Below are positions 10,278 through 20,330 of a stretch of DNA of 64,000 bases, in pieces; position 1 is the first letter of the stretch; the number at the start of each line of letters is the position of its first letter. This DNA comes from Cepaea nemoralis (lineage: Eukaryota; Mollusca; Gastropoda; Stylommatophora; Helicidae): positions 1 through 64,000 of the forward strand of contig JACEFZ010006269.1 of the NCBI GenBank assembly GCA_014155875.1, read 5' to 3'. The position numbers and the translations under genes are program-made. The notes under the pieces were generated by a model. The model saw only the letters and a program-made list of their open reading frames with translations, was not told the DNA's origin and did not search any database.

Positions 10278-10610
10278 CCTCCATGCAACACGCTCAGCGG
10301 CGTCTTGCTCCCAATGTGCAATATCAATGTTTGTGAATTGACAATATCAGCACTTGGATTGGTGATCTTGAATGCCAAGATGGGATCAGATATATTACTG
10401 GTTATAAACAAAATCAAGGATAAACAAAGATTTGTGTCATAAGCAAACATATTGGATCATTATACAATTTGTTCGGTAAATAGGTTTGTCATAGGTGGAA
10501 GTATTCTACCACATAATAGAATATATGAAATAACGTATGTATCACCAGACCACAATACAGCAAATGAAATTGATCATATATATTTTGATTAAAACAAATG
10601 CTGGTTATAT
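10278..10610 (+). pseudogene. LINE endonuclease remnant
   Basis: After a short resumption of the minus-strand LINE P sequence (cgctcagcggcg), plus-strand frames give NRFVIGGSILPHNRIYEITY followed by SPDHNTANEIDHI. This matches the end of an RTE-type endonuclease (F-x-IGG...SPDG-x-T-x-NQIDHI). It is split by stops. Counterparts are at about 15695-15990 (C) and 57991-58237 plus 60466-60490 (B, where LINE P inserted). Confidence 0.6.
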
Positions 10611-10613
10611 CTG

Positions 10614-11171
10614 CTGTGTTTTCCCGAAAATAAGACGTGGTCTTATGTTAATTTTAGCTTTAAAAATGCAATAGGGCTTATTTTCTGGGGATGTATTATA
10701 TATTTTTGTTCTTTGTAGATTCAACAATCTTACACTTATTCGTGTACAGATTTCTACATTTATTCAAAATACAGTCATGTCATCTTCTTCTGGACATCGT
10801 CATAACTCTCAAATCGCGAAATTCTGGTCCTGCATGTCTTGCGACTTCCATTTCCTGTAGAACAATTGATCCATTCTCTCAGTGTCCAGCAATAAAGCAT
10901 TCCGTAAATGCGCATTTCTTGGCCCATGTAGCCGGCTCGTAGTGCATTGGTAACTTTATTTCACACGAGTGACGTATTGAATATGCACCACATCCGTTCA
11001 TTATCAAGTGGCTTCCGTACCCTGAATGGCCATTCGGCAACAAGTCTCTCTTTCTAGCTGACGATCTTAAACTAGGGCTTATTTTAGGACTAGGTCTTCT
11101 TATTAAAAGCATCTTGAAAGATCGAGCTTGGGCTTATTATAGGGGTAGGTCTTATTTTCGGGGAAACACGG
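10614..11171 (-). mobile_element. Pogo-like MITE with TA target site (copy A)
   Basis: Terminal inverted repeats of about 22 bp: left ctgtgttttcccgaaaataa, right the complement of ccgtgtttccccgaaaataa. A TA follows the right end at 11172. Copies in C (16021-16575) and B (60524-61077) have TA on both sides. The minus strand codes a short peptide with YSIRHSCEIKLPMHYEQAT and LLLDMREWDQLFYRK, reminiscent of the N-terminal helix-turn-helix of pogo/Tigger transposases. It is probably a deletion derivative of a Tc1/mariner-superfamily element; the pogo link is an inference. Confidence 0.6.
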
Positions 11172-11204
11172 TACAAGATGAGAAAGTGTTGGAGGTACAA
11201 CTGT

Positions 11205-11464
11205 AGATTCAGATCACCATCTGCTGACACTGTGGCGAAGGGGTTACTAACCAGATTCGCAATAGTACATACCGTGTTCGAAACACAACTGCAGGCGATT
11301 TGGAAGCAGACTGCCTTGCACTGGTTTTCATATAATGGTGTGAGTGTCAGTCGTTCAGAAAGCAATGGCAAACTGTTGACCGTAAACATACCTAGTTTAA
11401 AATTCACAACCTGCCAACAAATGTTGTGGTTGACTGTGACATTCTGTAAAGGACATGCAGCTAG
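11205..11464 (+). mobile_element. SINE family S1 variant (copy A)
   Basis: The head has GTGGCGAAGGGGTTACTAA (A-box-like) and GTTCGAAAC (B-box-like). The body keeps cagaaagcaatggcaaactg and ends tctgtaaaggacatgcaact. Equivalent copies are at 16613-16868 (C) and 61125-61370 (B). An incidental 126-residue frame runs through it, but no protein family is recognisable. Confidence 0.65.
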
Positions 11465-11574
11465 GCATCTACTGACATGTAAAATTAAGTTGAAACTGAA
11501 GAGCAACAGGACATCTTTTAAGCATAGAAATCAGTCATTAGGATATCTGAACAAATAATGCACAAACAAGAGGG

Positions 11575-11726
11575 GGGACAGACAGACAGATAGACAGACA
11601 GATAGTCGGGAACGGGATCTTATATGACTACTTACATGAATTAAATGAGACACTCCCCACCAGGAGCTGGGCGAAGCCGGGTCAGACAGACAGACAAGTA
11701 GACAGACAGACAGATAGATAGATAAA
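11575..11726 (-). repeat. GACA/GATA microsatellite with one inverted minisatellite unit
   Basis: GACAGACAGATA simple repeats bracket one unit that, read on the minus strand, runs gacccggcttcgcccagctc, ctggtggggag, tttaattcatgtaagtagtc and cccgttcccgac. The same unit lies in the opposite orientation, tandemly, at 12310-12775. Confidence 0.85.
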
Positions 11727-12294
11727 CCACAAGTAGCCTGACCATGGAAGTCATGGCAGTAAGTAAAGCAATAACATGGCTCGAGACACAGACATTCACT
11801 AGGGCTTGTTTCCTCAGCGACTCAATGAACATGATTAAGAGGATAGAGGAGGGATCGATCCGAAGAGAATGGTTGCTGCCTCTGGAGCGGTCTCGACTGG
11901 CAAAGATTAGTTTCATCTTCGTGCCAGGGCATGCGGGAGTACAAGGAAATGAGCGGGCTGACAAGCTCGCAGGTGAGGCTACTGTGGAGGGCGGACGCGC
12001 CATGGACCAGGCCGACATCCTGAATGCTCTACGAGAAGTAAGACTTTTGCGAGAACCAAGTGATGACTGTGAATCTACAACAATGGCCAGACTGCGAGAG
12101 CAGCAAATTAAAAGAGGGGTGGCCAAACAAGAACACTACGCAGGAAGCCAAAGAAGATTGATAAACCAACACAGAACTGGCGTCGTTAGCCGCTACACGT
12201 TGCGGGATTTGCTGAGGAGGGGATCCGAGCACTTATGGACTGAATGGTTCGATGTGCAATGAGGATGATCTGTCGACTAACTAACTAACTAACT
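11727..12294 (+). mobile_element. Short RNase H LINE fragment
   Basis: Covers only the second half of the RNase H domain plus the 3' end with a (CTAA)4 tail at about 12276-12294. It starts exactly at the internal junction seen in the fused copy at 49629-50264 (accacaagtag). The two share diagnostic changes against the copies in A and B: gaccatgg for gactatgg and catgattaag for catgctcaag. It sits between inverted and direct minisatellite units. Confidence 0.8.
11744..12262 (+). CDS. RNase H domain remnant, open frame
   Basis: An uninterrupted 172-codon frame. It reads MEVMAVSKAITWLETQTF, CFLSDSMNMIKRIEEGSI, then IFVPGHAGVQGNERADKLAG (catalytic His region and last Asp of LINE RNase H). The tail continues MDQADILNALREVRL and ends YTLRDLLRRGSEHLWTEWF. 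It lacks the N-terminal third of RNase H, including the first catalytic Asp, so it should not be active alone. That it is open while the longer copies are frameshifted suggests a young insertion. There is no visible promoter, so expression is doubtful. Confidence 0.6.
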   Translation: MEVMAVSKAITWLETQTFTRACFLSDSMNMIKRIEEGSIRREWLLPLERSRLAKISFIFVPGHAGVQGNERADKLAGEATVEGGRAMDQADILNALREVRLLREPSDDCESTTMARLREQQIKRGVAKQEHYAGSQRRLINQHRTGVVSRYTLRDLLRRGSEHLWTEWFDVQ

Positions 12295-12299
12295 TGTTT

Positions 12300-12775
12300 G
12301 TCTGTCTGGCTGGCTGACCCGGCCCGGCTTCACCCAGTCCCTGGTGGGGAGCATCTCATTTAATTCATATAAGTAGTCATATAAGCTCTCCCGTTCCCGA
12401 CTATCTGTCTGTCTGTCTATCTGACCGGGCCCGGCTTCACCCAGTCCCTGGTGGGGAGCATCTAATTTAATTCATATACGTAGTCATATAAGCTCTCCCG
12501 TTCCCGACTATCTGTTTGTCTGTCTGTCCCGGCCCGACTTCACCCAGTCCCTGGTGGGGAGCATCTAATTTAATTCATATACGTAGTCATATAAGCTCTC
12601 CCGTTCCCGACTGTCTGTCTGTCTATCTGTCTGTCTGACCCGGCCCGGCTTCACCCAGTCCCTGGTGGGGAGCATGTCATTTAATTCATATAAGCAGTCA
12701 AATAAGCTTCCGTTCCCGACTATCTGTCTATCTATCTGACCCGGCGTGGTTTCGCCCAGCTCCTGGCGCACAGTA
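12300..12775 (+). repeat. Minisatellite of 101-111 bp, about 5 units
   Basis: The phrase ctggtgggga recurs at 12341, 12448, 12551 and 12662, with a diverged fifth copy at about 12763, giving periods of 107, 103, 111 and 101 bp. Each unit has tttaattcatata, gtagtcatataagctctccc and gttcccgac, then a variable GTCT/ATCT run that explains the length differences. Confidence 0.9.
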
Positions 12776-13130
12776 ACTTAAAAGAATGTCCTTCCACACA
12801 CCATTCAATGAAAACTGTAGAAAAAGATGGGTTACAATGTTATGCATTATGCATTATTTTTATGAAAACTTTGAAAATTCCTTAAAGATTATATCATTAT
12901 TTATTATAACTCATATGCCTAGAAAATAACTATAGACAAAGAGTTTAACAATAGTGCAAGTAAGTCCAACAATATGACTATAAAGTATATAGAAATGTTA
13001 TTAAAAGTTATGCCCCTTGAAATAACTTTTCTAGAGTGAAGTCCCCCTGCTATATAGACATTATATAATGAAAATGGAAAAGTAAATGTTATTAAATAAG
13101 TAGAAGATTTTACATTAAGAAATTATTATA
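12776..13130. other. AT-rich spacer, nothing recognised
   Basis: About 355 bp of AT-rich sequence with no ORF, no match elsewhere in the window and no repeat structure I can see. Confidence 0.6.
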
Positions 13131-13133
13131 GTC

Positions 13134-13243
13134 GGTTGCACAGGAATGAAAGAAAGACGTGTAGAAAATTTCATCTCAATCGGATGTACCGTTATCGAAC
13201 GCATCCAATACATAAATCCGCACACACACACAAACATACACTC

Positions 13244-13313
<70 letters not shown>

Positions 13314-13424
13314 AGAGTGTATGTTTGTGTGTGTGTGGGGATTTATGTATTGGATGCGTTCGATAACGGTACATCCGATTGAGATGAAATTTTCTACACG
13401 TCTTTCTTTCATTCCTGTGCAACC
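13134..13424. repeat. Near-perfect 116-bp-arm palindrome around (TA)n
   Basis: The left arm 13134-13249 begins ggttgcacaggaatgaaaga. The right arm 13309-13424 is its reverse complement, ending cctgtgcaacc, with one mismatch that I can find (ccgcac versus the complement of gtgggg). A pure TA run of about 59 bp forms the centre. It would fold as a hairpin or cruciform. It may be a fold-back MITE; no clear target duplication is visible because the right side continues into TA/TG repeats. Confidence 0.9.
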
Positions 13425-13445
13425 AATATATATGTGTGTGTATGT

Positions 13446-13480
<35 letters not shown>

Positions 13481-13551
13481 ACAGAAACATCTCAAACCTA
13501 GTTGTGTGGTGCAACTTTTGCTAGATCTAAAGCACCACACGCAAACAATGA

Positions 13552-13735
13552 AGAGAAAGTTTGGAAGTGGGATCTTTGTGGTGTCATCAACCTAAGAGAA
13601 AGTTTCAAAGATAAATGTTAATAGTCTTCTGGTTGTTGAAGCTAGCAGTTTTACAAATGTGGTGCAAGTTTTACTGAAGCTGGTCACCAGAATGGAAACA
13701 TTAGAGTACACACAGGGGAGAAACCTTGACCATGT
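13552..13735 (+). pseudogene. Single 43-bp unit and zinc-finger remnant (copy C)
   Basis: One copy of the 43-bp repeat unit, then the CGASFTEAGHQ...VHTGEKP remnant as in A and B. It ends at the 340-bp deletion (caccatgtg joined to ttactaattttgg), which removed the SINE site. Confidence 0.6.
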
Positions 13736-13959
13736 GTTACTAATTTTGGACATGTAAATTAGCACAAGGGAACGCACGTTAATTCTTTGAATGCATGTGT
13801 CCTCTGCATTAAAAAAAAATATTGTTACTAAACTGTGTTTGTGTATGTCCAGCGTTGTTGTCATATCTACCCCCTTTTGGCCAGTGTATCCAAATTCTTC
13901 CTGGCATTTATTGACCTAGTTAGCCTGCCTGGACAGTTTTCATAAAATAGTCCATTTAT

Positions 13960-14690
13960 GTCAGTGTGGTGATGCTGTCAACGCCCACTCCTTCATCAGT
14001 GGATGCACTTCTGCAAGCCCAAACAGAACATTCACGTACATGCTGATTGGTCCTCAAGGGAAGGTAGAAGCAATAAGTGGGCATTCCCTACTCTACAAAG
14101 AAGGGCTCATTAATGCAAAGCTTACAAAATCATTACTTGGGGCACTCTAGTCTGGGAATTGCCATTACTGCGGACACTACTTTCTGAACTTGGCATCCCA
14201 CATACGGTCACCTTACAGTGGAGTACTTGGAAACGAGATAGCTGATCAACTAGCTAAGAAAAGAGCAATAGAAAAACAACCTGACAAGCCTGTTAAACAC
14301 ACCAACCTGAAAGAATGATGAAATCAATATGAAAACTACCTACACCAGGTCAAGAAGATTAGCATTTGATGACAGACCAAGATAAATAATTATTATGCAC
14401 TTCAGAATAGGACAAAATTGATTGCATAACCATATGTATACAATATTCAAGATTGGCGCCGTTGGCAGCAGATCGCATACTCCAAGACTGCCCAAAATGA
14501 GAATATCTAGACAAACCTTCTGGCCTAGAGAAACCACAGCAGAAGATAAACTATGGACCACTGAGTGAACTAAAAAAGACAGTGAAGAGATAACATTGCA
14601 GTTATAGACAGATTTCAAGCTAGCAAAAGAAGAATAAGATTGCAAAGCTGACAATCAGCTTATTTATGACTTACAGAAGGACACCCTGTG
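13960..14690 (+). pseudogene. Old RNase H LINE 3' end (copy C)
   Basis: Counterpart of 6340-7060. It retains the GVLGNEIADQLAK region in one frame at about 14218-14262. An extra stop near 14149 and small deletions (for example around 14455) distinguish it from A and B. Confidence 0.65.
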
Positions 14691-15062
14691 CATGTTTAGC
14701 TTCACTTCTTTATAAGTTTATTTGGGTCACCGTTGTGGCACATACTTTGCCTTTGGGGATGCAGTTTACTATAGTGCTATAGGCAATTTGTTTTGTAAAG
14801 TTCATTGGCACTTTGCCGTCTTGACAGACGATAAGTTGTTTCATTGCGCTTCAAAAGGCATAATAACTACAACTCACGGCGGTAGCGAGACTGATTAAAC
14901 TAATTTGCGCTGTAAATGTTCAGCCACAATGGATGCATGTGAACACATGGTCATTTCCTTTATCTCGCACGATCTTACGTCTCTCACGTTCAGTGTTACC
15001 TATATGCAATTATTTTCTTTTTTGTCTTTATTCCATTTCTGGTCTTTGACCTCAATGCAACA
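14691..15062 (-). pseudogene. LINE P remnant, uninterrupted (copy C)
   Basis: Holds the joined form of the sequence that A and B carry split by the RNase H LINE: aactcacggcggtagcgaga at about 14872. This is the empty site for that insertion. It ends at the left target duplication of element Q (cctcaatgcaaca, about 15050-15062). Confidence 0.75.
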
Positions 15063-15688
15063 ACAATTCACCTAAACGAACATCCCCTGAAACAAGTAAA
15101 GAGTTTCAAGTGCCTAGGAAGTATAATATTATAAAATGGCAAATCAGAAGACGAGATCGGAAATAGATGCAATACGGCAAACCAACTCATTGGATAAATG
15201 GCACCAATATTAAAAAACAAAACAAATATGTATCAATAGTTACTAAGAAAGCACTTTACAACACAATCTTCCTACCAACAATATGCTACCAATGCCAAAT
15301 TGGCAATGACAGAAAAAGAGAAAAGAAACATCACAACAGAAATGAGATTCCCGAGAAAAGTACTCAATGTATCAATAAGAGAGAAAATCAGAAATGAAGA
15401 AATCAGGGCTAAAGTGGGCGTTATTGCAACGCTAGATGTTTAGAAGGCAGCAAGTCAAATGGTTTGGCCATGAAAGTAAGTTACCAACTAACAGTATACC
15501 ATAACCAGCAGTGATGCACAGACCAAATAGAAGCAGAGGAAGAGGCCGACCATGTAAATGATGGACGCATGGAATAACAGAGTCCATGGGAATATCGATA
15601 CATGAAGCTCATAAGCGGGCACTCTCCGGCTGTTTATACTTCACCTCGACACCGCAAGGTACAAGAGGAACATGATAAGATGAGATGT
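15063..15688 (+). mobile_element. LINE Q 3' fragment (copy C)
   Basis: Same insertion as in A and B, with right duplication cctccatgcaaca at 15689-15701. The coding remnant includes VTKKALYNTIFLPTICYQC and the RGRGRP region, all frameshifted. It lacks the SINE found in A. Confidence 0.8.
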
Positions 15689-16020
15689 CCTCCATGCAAC
15701 ACGCTCAGCGGCGTCTTGCTCCCAATGTGCAATATCAATGTTTGTGAATTGACAATATCAGCACTTGGATTGGTGATCTTGAATGCCAAGATGGAATCAG
15801 ATAATACTGGTTATAAACAAAATCATGGAGAAACAAAGATTTGTGTCATAAGCAAACATATTGGATCATTATACAATTTTGTTCGGTAAATAGGTTTGTC
15901 ATAGGTGGAAGTATTTTACCACATAATAGAATATATGAAATAACGTATGTATCACCAGACCACAATACAGCAAATGAAATTGAAATTGATTAAAACAAAA
16001 ACAAATGCTTGTTATATCTA

Positions 16021-16575
16021 CTGTGTTTTCCCGAAAATAAGATCTGGTCTTATATTAATTTTAGCTTTAAAAAATGCAATAGTTCTTATTTTCTGGGGAT
16101 GTCTTATATTTGTTTTTCTCTCTTTAGATTCAACAATCTACATTTATTCGTGTTCAGATTTCTACATTTATTCAAATACAGTCATGTCATCTTCTTCTGG
16201 AACATCGTCATAACTCTCCAAATCGCAAATTCCGGTCTGCATTTCTTGCGACTCCGTTTCCTGTAGAACAATTGATCCCATTCTCTCATGTCCAGCAATA
16301 AAGTTTTCCTTAAATTCGCATTTCTTGTCCATGTAGCCTGCTCGTAGTGCATTGGTAACTTTATTTCACACGAGTGACGTATTGAATTATGCACCACATC
16401 CGTTCATTATCAAGTGGCGTCCGTACCCCGAATGGCCATTCGGCAACAAGTCTCTCTTTCTAGCTGACGATCTTAACTAGGGCTTATTTTAGGACTAGGT
16501 CTTATATTAAAAGCATCTTGAAAGATCGAGCTAGGGCTTATTATAGGGGTAGGTCTTATTTTCGGGGAAACACGG
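16021..16575 (-). mobile_element. Pogo-like MITE (copy C)
   Basis: 555 bp with TA at 16019-16020 and 16576-16577. Inverted ends ctgtgttttcccgaaaataa and the complement of ccgtgtttccccgaaaataa. The minus strand keeps HSCEIKLPMHYEQATW and LLLDMREWDQLFYRK. Confidence 0.65.
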
Positions 16576-16612
16576 TACAAGATGAGAAAGTGTTGGAGGT
16601 ACAACTGTAGAT

Positions 16613-16868
16613 TCAGATCACCATCTGCCTGACACTGTGGCGAAGGGGTTAATAATGCAATCCGCTATCGCACATACCATGTTTGAAACCAACTGCAAGG
16701 AGTTTGGAAGCAGACTGCCTTGCACTGGTTTCCATATAATGGTGTGAGTGTCGGTCGTTCAGAAAGAAATGGCAAACTGCTGAATGTAAACTTGCCTAGA
16801 ATTCATAAACCTCCAGCAAATGTTGGGGTTGACTGTGACATTCTGTGAAGGACATGCAACTAAGCATC
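16613..16868 (+). mobile_element. SINE family S1 variant (copy C)
   Basis: Counterpart of 11205-11464 with tRNA-like head and S1 body (agaaatggcaaactgctga). Confidence 0.6.
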
Positions 16869-16954
16869 TACTGATAGGTAAAATTAAGTTGAAATTGAAG
16901 AGAAACACTGCATCTTTTAAGCATAGCAATCAGTCAATAGGATATCTGAACAAA

Positions 16955-17665
16955 TAATGCACAAACAAGAGATTGCACAATTTGTTGCCGGGTATATTAA
17001 TCATAAGCAATATTCAAAATTTCTTAATGCCTTAAAAGTCGCAACATCTATACCAAAGACAAACTGCTACAGTGACCATAGATTAATCAAGCAATATACA
17101 TATACAATTAAAGAAAGTCAAATAACAAAGATAACCATGAAAAGTGTGAAGAGATTCACAGGCAAAAATCATAATCGAAAAAGATCAGGTTTTACATGCG
17201 TGGTGAGAGTATGTGAAAGACCTTTATGATGATACAAGAGAAGAACAGTATGATATTCGGTATACTAATGAAGAATCATCAATTTTGAAGATGGAAGTTC
17301 AGAATGCTCTTAACCATATGAAAACTGGCAAGACCCCTGGTCCAAATAACATCACAACAGAAATGACCAATGCCTTGGAAGAATATGGAATTGACGAGGT
17401 CACCAGACTGCTAAACGCAATATATGATACCGGAGATATACCTCCTGATTTATGTAATTCTATCTTTATTGCAATCCCGAAGAAATCAGGAGCCTTGGAA
17501 TGTGATTAACATCACAAAGATTTTGCTAAGAATTATCATGCAAAGAGTAAGGAAGAAAATACAACCTGAAATGAGAGAAGAACAATGTGGGTTTGTAGAA
17601 GGCAAGGGTACAATAAATGCTCTATATATTGCTGAGAACATTAATTTAACATTCTATAGAAGTAG
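16955..17665 (+). pseudogene. Internally deleted RTE-like LINE fragment
   Basis: Pieces of the family at 22859-25860 joined with parts missing: a segment like 23712-23810 (NCYSDHRLI), one like 24090-24115, then one like 24270-24760. The last carries MEVQNALNHMKTGKTPGPNN (RT block 1), GIDEVTRLLNAIYDTGDIPP, IFIAIPKKSGALECD and EEQCGFVEGKG (RT block 3 region). Copy B has the same deletions (61480-62640), so they predate the duplication. No catalytic YADD remains. Confidence 0.75.
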
Positions 17666-18280
17666 CAGCTTTTCATAACACGATTACGGAAAACATAAGG
17701 CGTTGCGGTGACTTGCCTTCATCAGCAACGTAATGCTTTGTGTATTTGTTTGCTGATGAAAGCTTGTCAGTTTTCACATGATTAAGAGCATTCTGTAAAG
17801 CTGCATTGCTTTGTGTTATTTGGTATTGTTTATTACACTTCCACAGCTTTACAGCAGTTCCACTAATTTTATTCAGCCTCTAGCTTCAGCCTGTTGGTGT
17901 ATGGACTCCAATATGTCGGCCATGCTGGCCTCCAATAACTTGAACCAGGTCTGTATACTCGTCCCGATAATTCAAAGGGGCCAAGTCATCCAGCTATTTA
18001 TCTCTTTGCCTTCCACCTCATTTATCTTATATTTTCTACAAGTTTTGTCTCTTTTTACTAAGTTTGCAAGTTAGATCGTTTAAGTATTAAAACACACAAT
18101 TCTCCCACACACGTATATAAATATCTTTATTACTATTATCGGTACCATGCATTCCATCATTGTCTTGAAAAGACACTGTGTCGTGTAAAGTATTTCCGTT
18201 TCCATGACGTGAATATGTTTATGCGCAAATTTTCTTCGATGCTCAATTATTGTATTAGTAAAATCAAAGGTAGTGAACGT
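17666..18280. other. Sequence shared by copies C and B, unidentified
   Basis: Matches 62650-63240 closely. No continuous ORF. A minus-strand frame gives a weak LEASMADILESIHQQAEA phrase that may be LINE ORF1 debris, but I cannot assign it. Confidence 0.45.
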
Positions 18281-18840
18281 CTATGGGATCTGTTCCCAGG
18301 GATGTGTTGGTGTGGTGGGAAACGAGCAAGCCGACAGATGGATGAGTCTGCATGATAAGGCAGATGTGGTGTGGGTCCTTTGGGAACGTGTATTGCGTGG
18401 ATGAACAGATAAATCACTATAGCCTAGAGATGATGAAGCAACAGGCAGTGACGGAGAAACTGACCGACAATCAATTACTGAGGAAAGGGCATTCGGACGC
18501 ATAATCAGACTTCAACTGGTATTATTATTAGTAATGGGACTCATTACTGATAATTGAAGATCAGGACGGAGCACGTATGAGAATGCCCCTAGTGCTCTGA
18601 TGTTGGTTCTTGGCTCAAATCAACTCACAGTCCAACCCAATGCCCAGAAGGAGTCATTATCGAGTTATGGCTTCCGCCAACGTGCACAAGTGAATATCAG
18701 GGTTTTTACGCATTGTCTGTTGTTTCCGCCTAGTGAGCAAACACAGATATCGTTATCATTTAGTAGGTGGGGGTACCTCAGAATTCTGAGTAGGTTCGCC
18801 TAATGCCGAGGGACACTGGTAAAAGGGAAAAGTAAAATCA
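18281..18840 (+). pseudogene. RNase H LINE C-terminal remnant
   Basis: One frame shows GVVGNEQADR followed by DKADVVWVLW, the end of a LINE RNase H and its tail, then CAHNQI-like debris (GRIIRLQLV). The element at 41800-42490 has the parallel phrase KTDVVRALWDH, so this is the same family. Repeated in copy B at 63375-63930. Confidence 0.65.
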
Positions 18841-18841
18841 G

Positions 18842-19309
18842 TCAAGTGCACTAGAAGTAATAGCACGTGTATAGACTACGCTTGAGTTCAAAGCGAGCTA
18901 ACGCACAACAACAGCAGCAACAACAAAAACAGTTAATCGTTTGAGATTGCCAGCCACGACCGCCCATGCTTTTCGGTATGGCACATGATGCTGATGAATG
19001 GTGTTAATACAATACAATTAGAATGTCAAGGATGCAAGGCGGTCAACTGCCAGCAACGGCGCTACTCGCAGAACATCTGATACGAGAGCAAGAGGGCACC
19101 AAAGAAGAACATAGGTTGACGGCATCAAGGACTTTTCAGTCACATGGAATGCCACTATCCAGTGCCACTCTTCGGGCGCTGGAAAGTCAAATATCCCTCC
19201 TCATGCCGCCTGACGGAAAAAGTGGAAGATGATGACGATGATGAAAAATACATTTACATGTTGGTCGTGACTCTTTTAAATAAGTTGACACACGGGAACC
19301 ACTAGTAGT
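18842..19309 (+). pseudogene. LINE 3'-end remnants
   Basis: Near 18950-19010 is an RTE-like tail (accgcccatgc, tatggcacatgatg) parallel to 25818-25850. The frame 19023-19232 reads RTFQSHGMPLSSATLRALE and LLMPPDGKSGR, which looks like a LINE ORF2 C-terminus and is followed by GATGAC-type repeats. Assignment is by resemblance only. Confidence 0.4.
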
Positions 19310-20330
19310 GTCACTAGCAGTGACCTGCAAAAGGTGGGGGGGGGGGGAAGATGCAGGGGTGCCACAGTCCCCGGCATCCAGCCGGGGGGGGGGGGGGGGG
19401 GCATCCAATTAGGCGGTTGGCGTTGGCCCAGTCACATCTCTTGCGCTTGTATTGACGGACTAATTTCGTATCATACGAATCGTATGCCGTAGTTTAAGTA
19501 CTAATAATAGTATCTAATGCATTGCGAACCCTTTTAGTAGGTACTACGGTTATGTTTGCCGTATTTTACCGGAGATTTTTCCCCGTTAATTTTCGTTTTC
19601 CTGTTTTGGTGTCTCCATTTAAGGATATATAGAGTACTCGTTATGTTAAATTCCCCGATTATTTCAAGATCGCACTAAAACAGAAACCGATTACTGGATA
19701 TTATGTTTGCCTCCACGAAGCTACGAATCTATACCTTTCGTCTTCTCAAATACCGTGTCCTGGACAGAAGTACAGACTGACTTTATAAGACGTAAGTACT
19801 ACCCGTCAATTCCGTTTTAACTAGACTTGTGCATTGTTCTAGTATGTTTTTTTAAACCTTATCATCCATTTTTACTTATGATTATGTAGTTTTCAACTAT
19901 TAGAGTTGGCAAACACATATCAAACTAAAATTATAAAGATGGCATGCTGTATATTCTGTCTATTTTTTAAGGATTTAATACAAACATTTGCAGACAACCA
20001 TTAATATCAGCCGACGTTGGCTTGGCGGGCATACGCGTACCATTCGTCTTTACTTTAGATAAATCTTGTGTTCTTGCAACTATTTCGTTGCAAAGTTACT
20101 AATAACCGGCCGCCAATAAATCGCCATTCAAATATTTATGTTTACAATACATCGCGAAGTAAGACATGAGTGCGCAAGTCGGCAATTAGCCGTAACACTC
20201 AAGACCCAAGTTGAACTTATCTATGTTAAATGTGTGTTTGTCTTCATGCCGAGGTTTAGTCCCATTAATTGTGTAAAAGAGTGGGTTTCTTTATTCTTTT
20301 TTATTGATGGTTTTATTCCAATGTCACAGA

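Larger units (their letters stand above)
3967..11574. repeat. Segmental duplication, copy A
   Basis: This stretch is colinear with 52375-61440 (copy B); its part from about 4940 onward is colinear with 13440-16965 (copy C). The left edge is the string ctctcac followed by tcgtccacctcttgatg, matched at 52380. The right edge is in aacaaataatgcacaaacaagag, matched in C at about 16950. Within the block, order and orientation of zinc-finger remnants, SINEs, the 43-bp repeat, LINE pieces and the pogo-like MITE are the same in all copies. A differs by an expanded 43-bp array and by its own SINE at 9473. Confidence 0.9.
13440..18841. repeat. Segmental duplication, copy C
   Basis: Starts inside a CA microsatellite and follows A (4940-11570) and B (53400-63930) in order. 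It lacks the RNase H LINE (site about 14868-14895) and the S1 SINE at 5850 (lost in a deletion), and has one 43-bp unit. It continues further than A, sharing 16950-18841 with 61470-63930 of B. The end is at gaaaagtaaaatcagtc, after which C and B diverge. Confidence 0.9.

Noticed and set aside
13136..13514. Matching frames on both strands with YIYIYI runs
   Set aside because: They are the two arms of the palindrome and the (TA)n centre read as protein.
19336..19400. Poly-G tracts as G-quadruplex regulatory sites
   Set aside because: Pure G runs in one tract near transposon ends may be assembly or slippage products; no gene promoter is nearby to give them a role.
20138..20330. N-terminal extension of the hAT transposase from 20138
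   Set aside because: Codons upstream of 20331 are AT-rich and hydrophobic with no similarity to the basic start expected; a downstream Met fits better.
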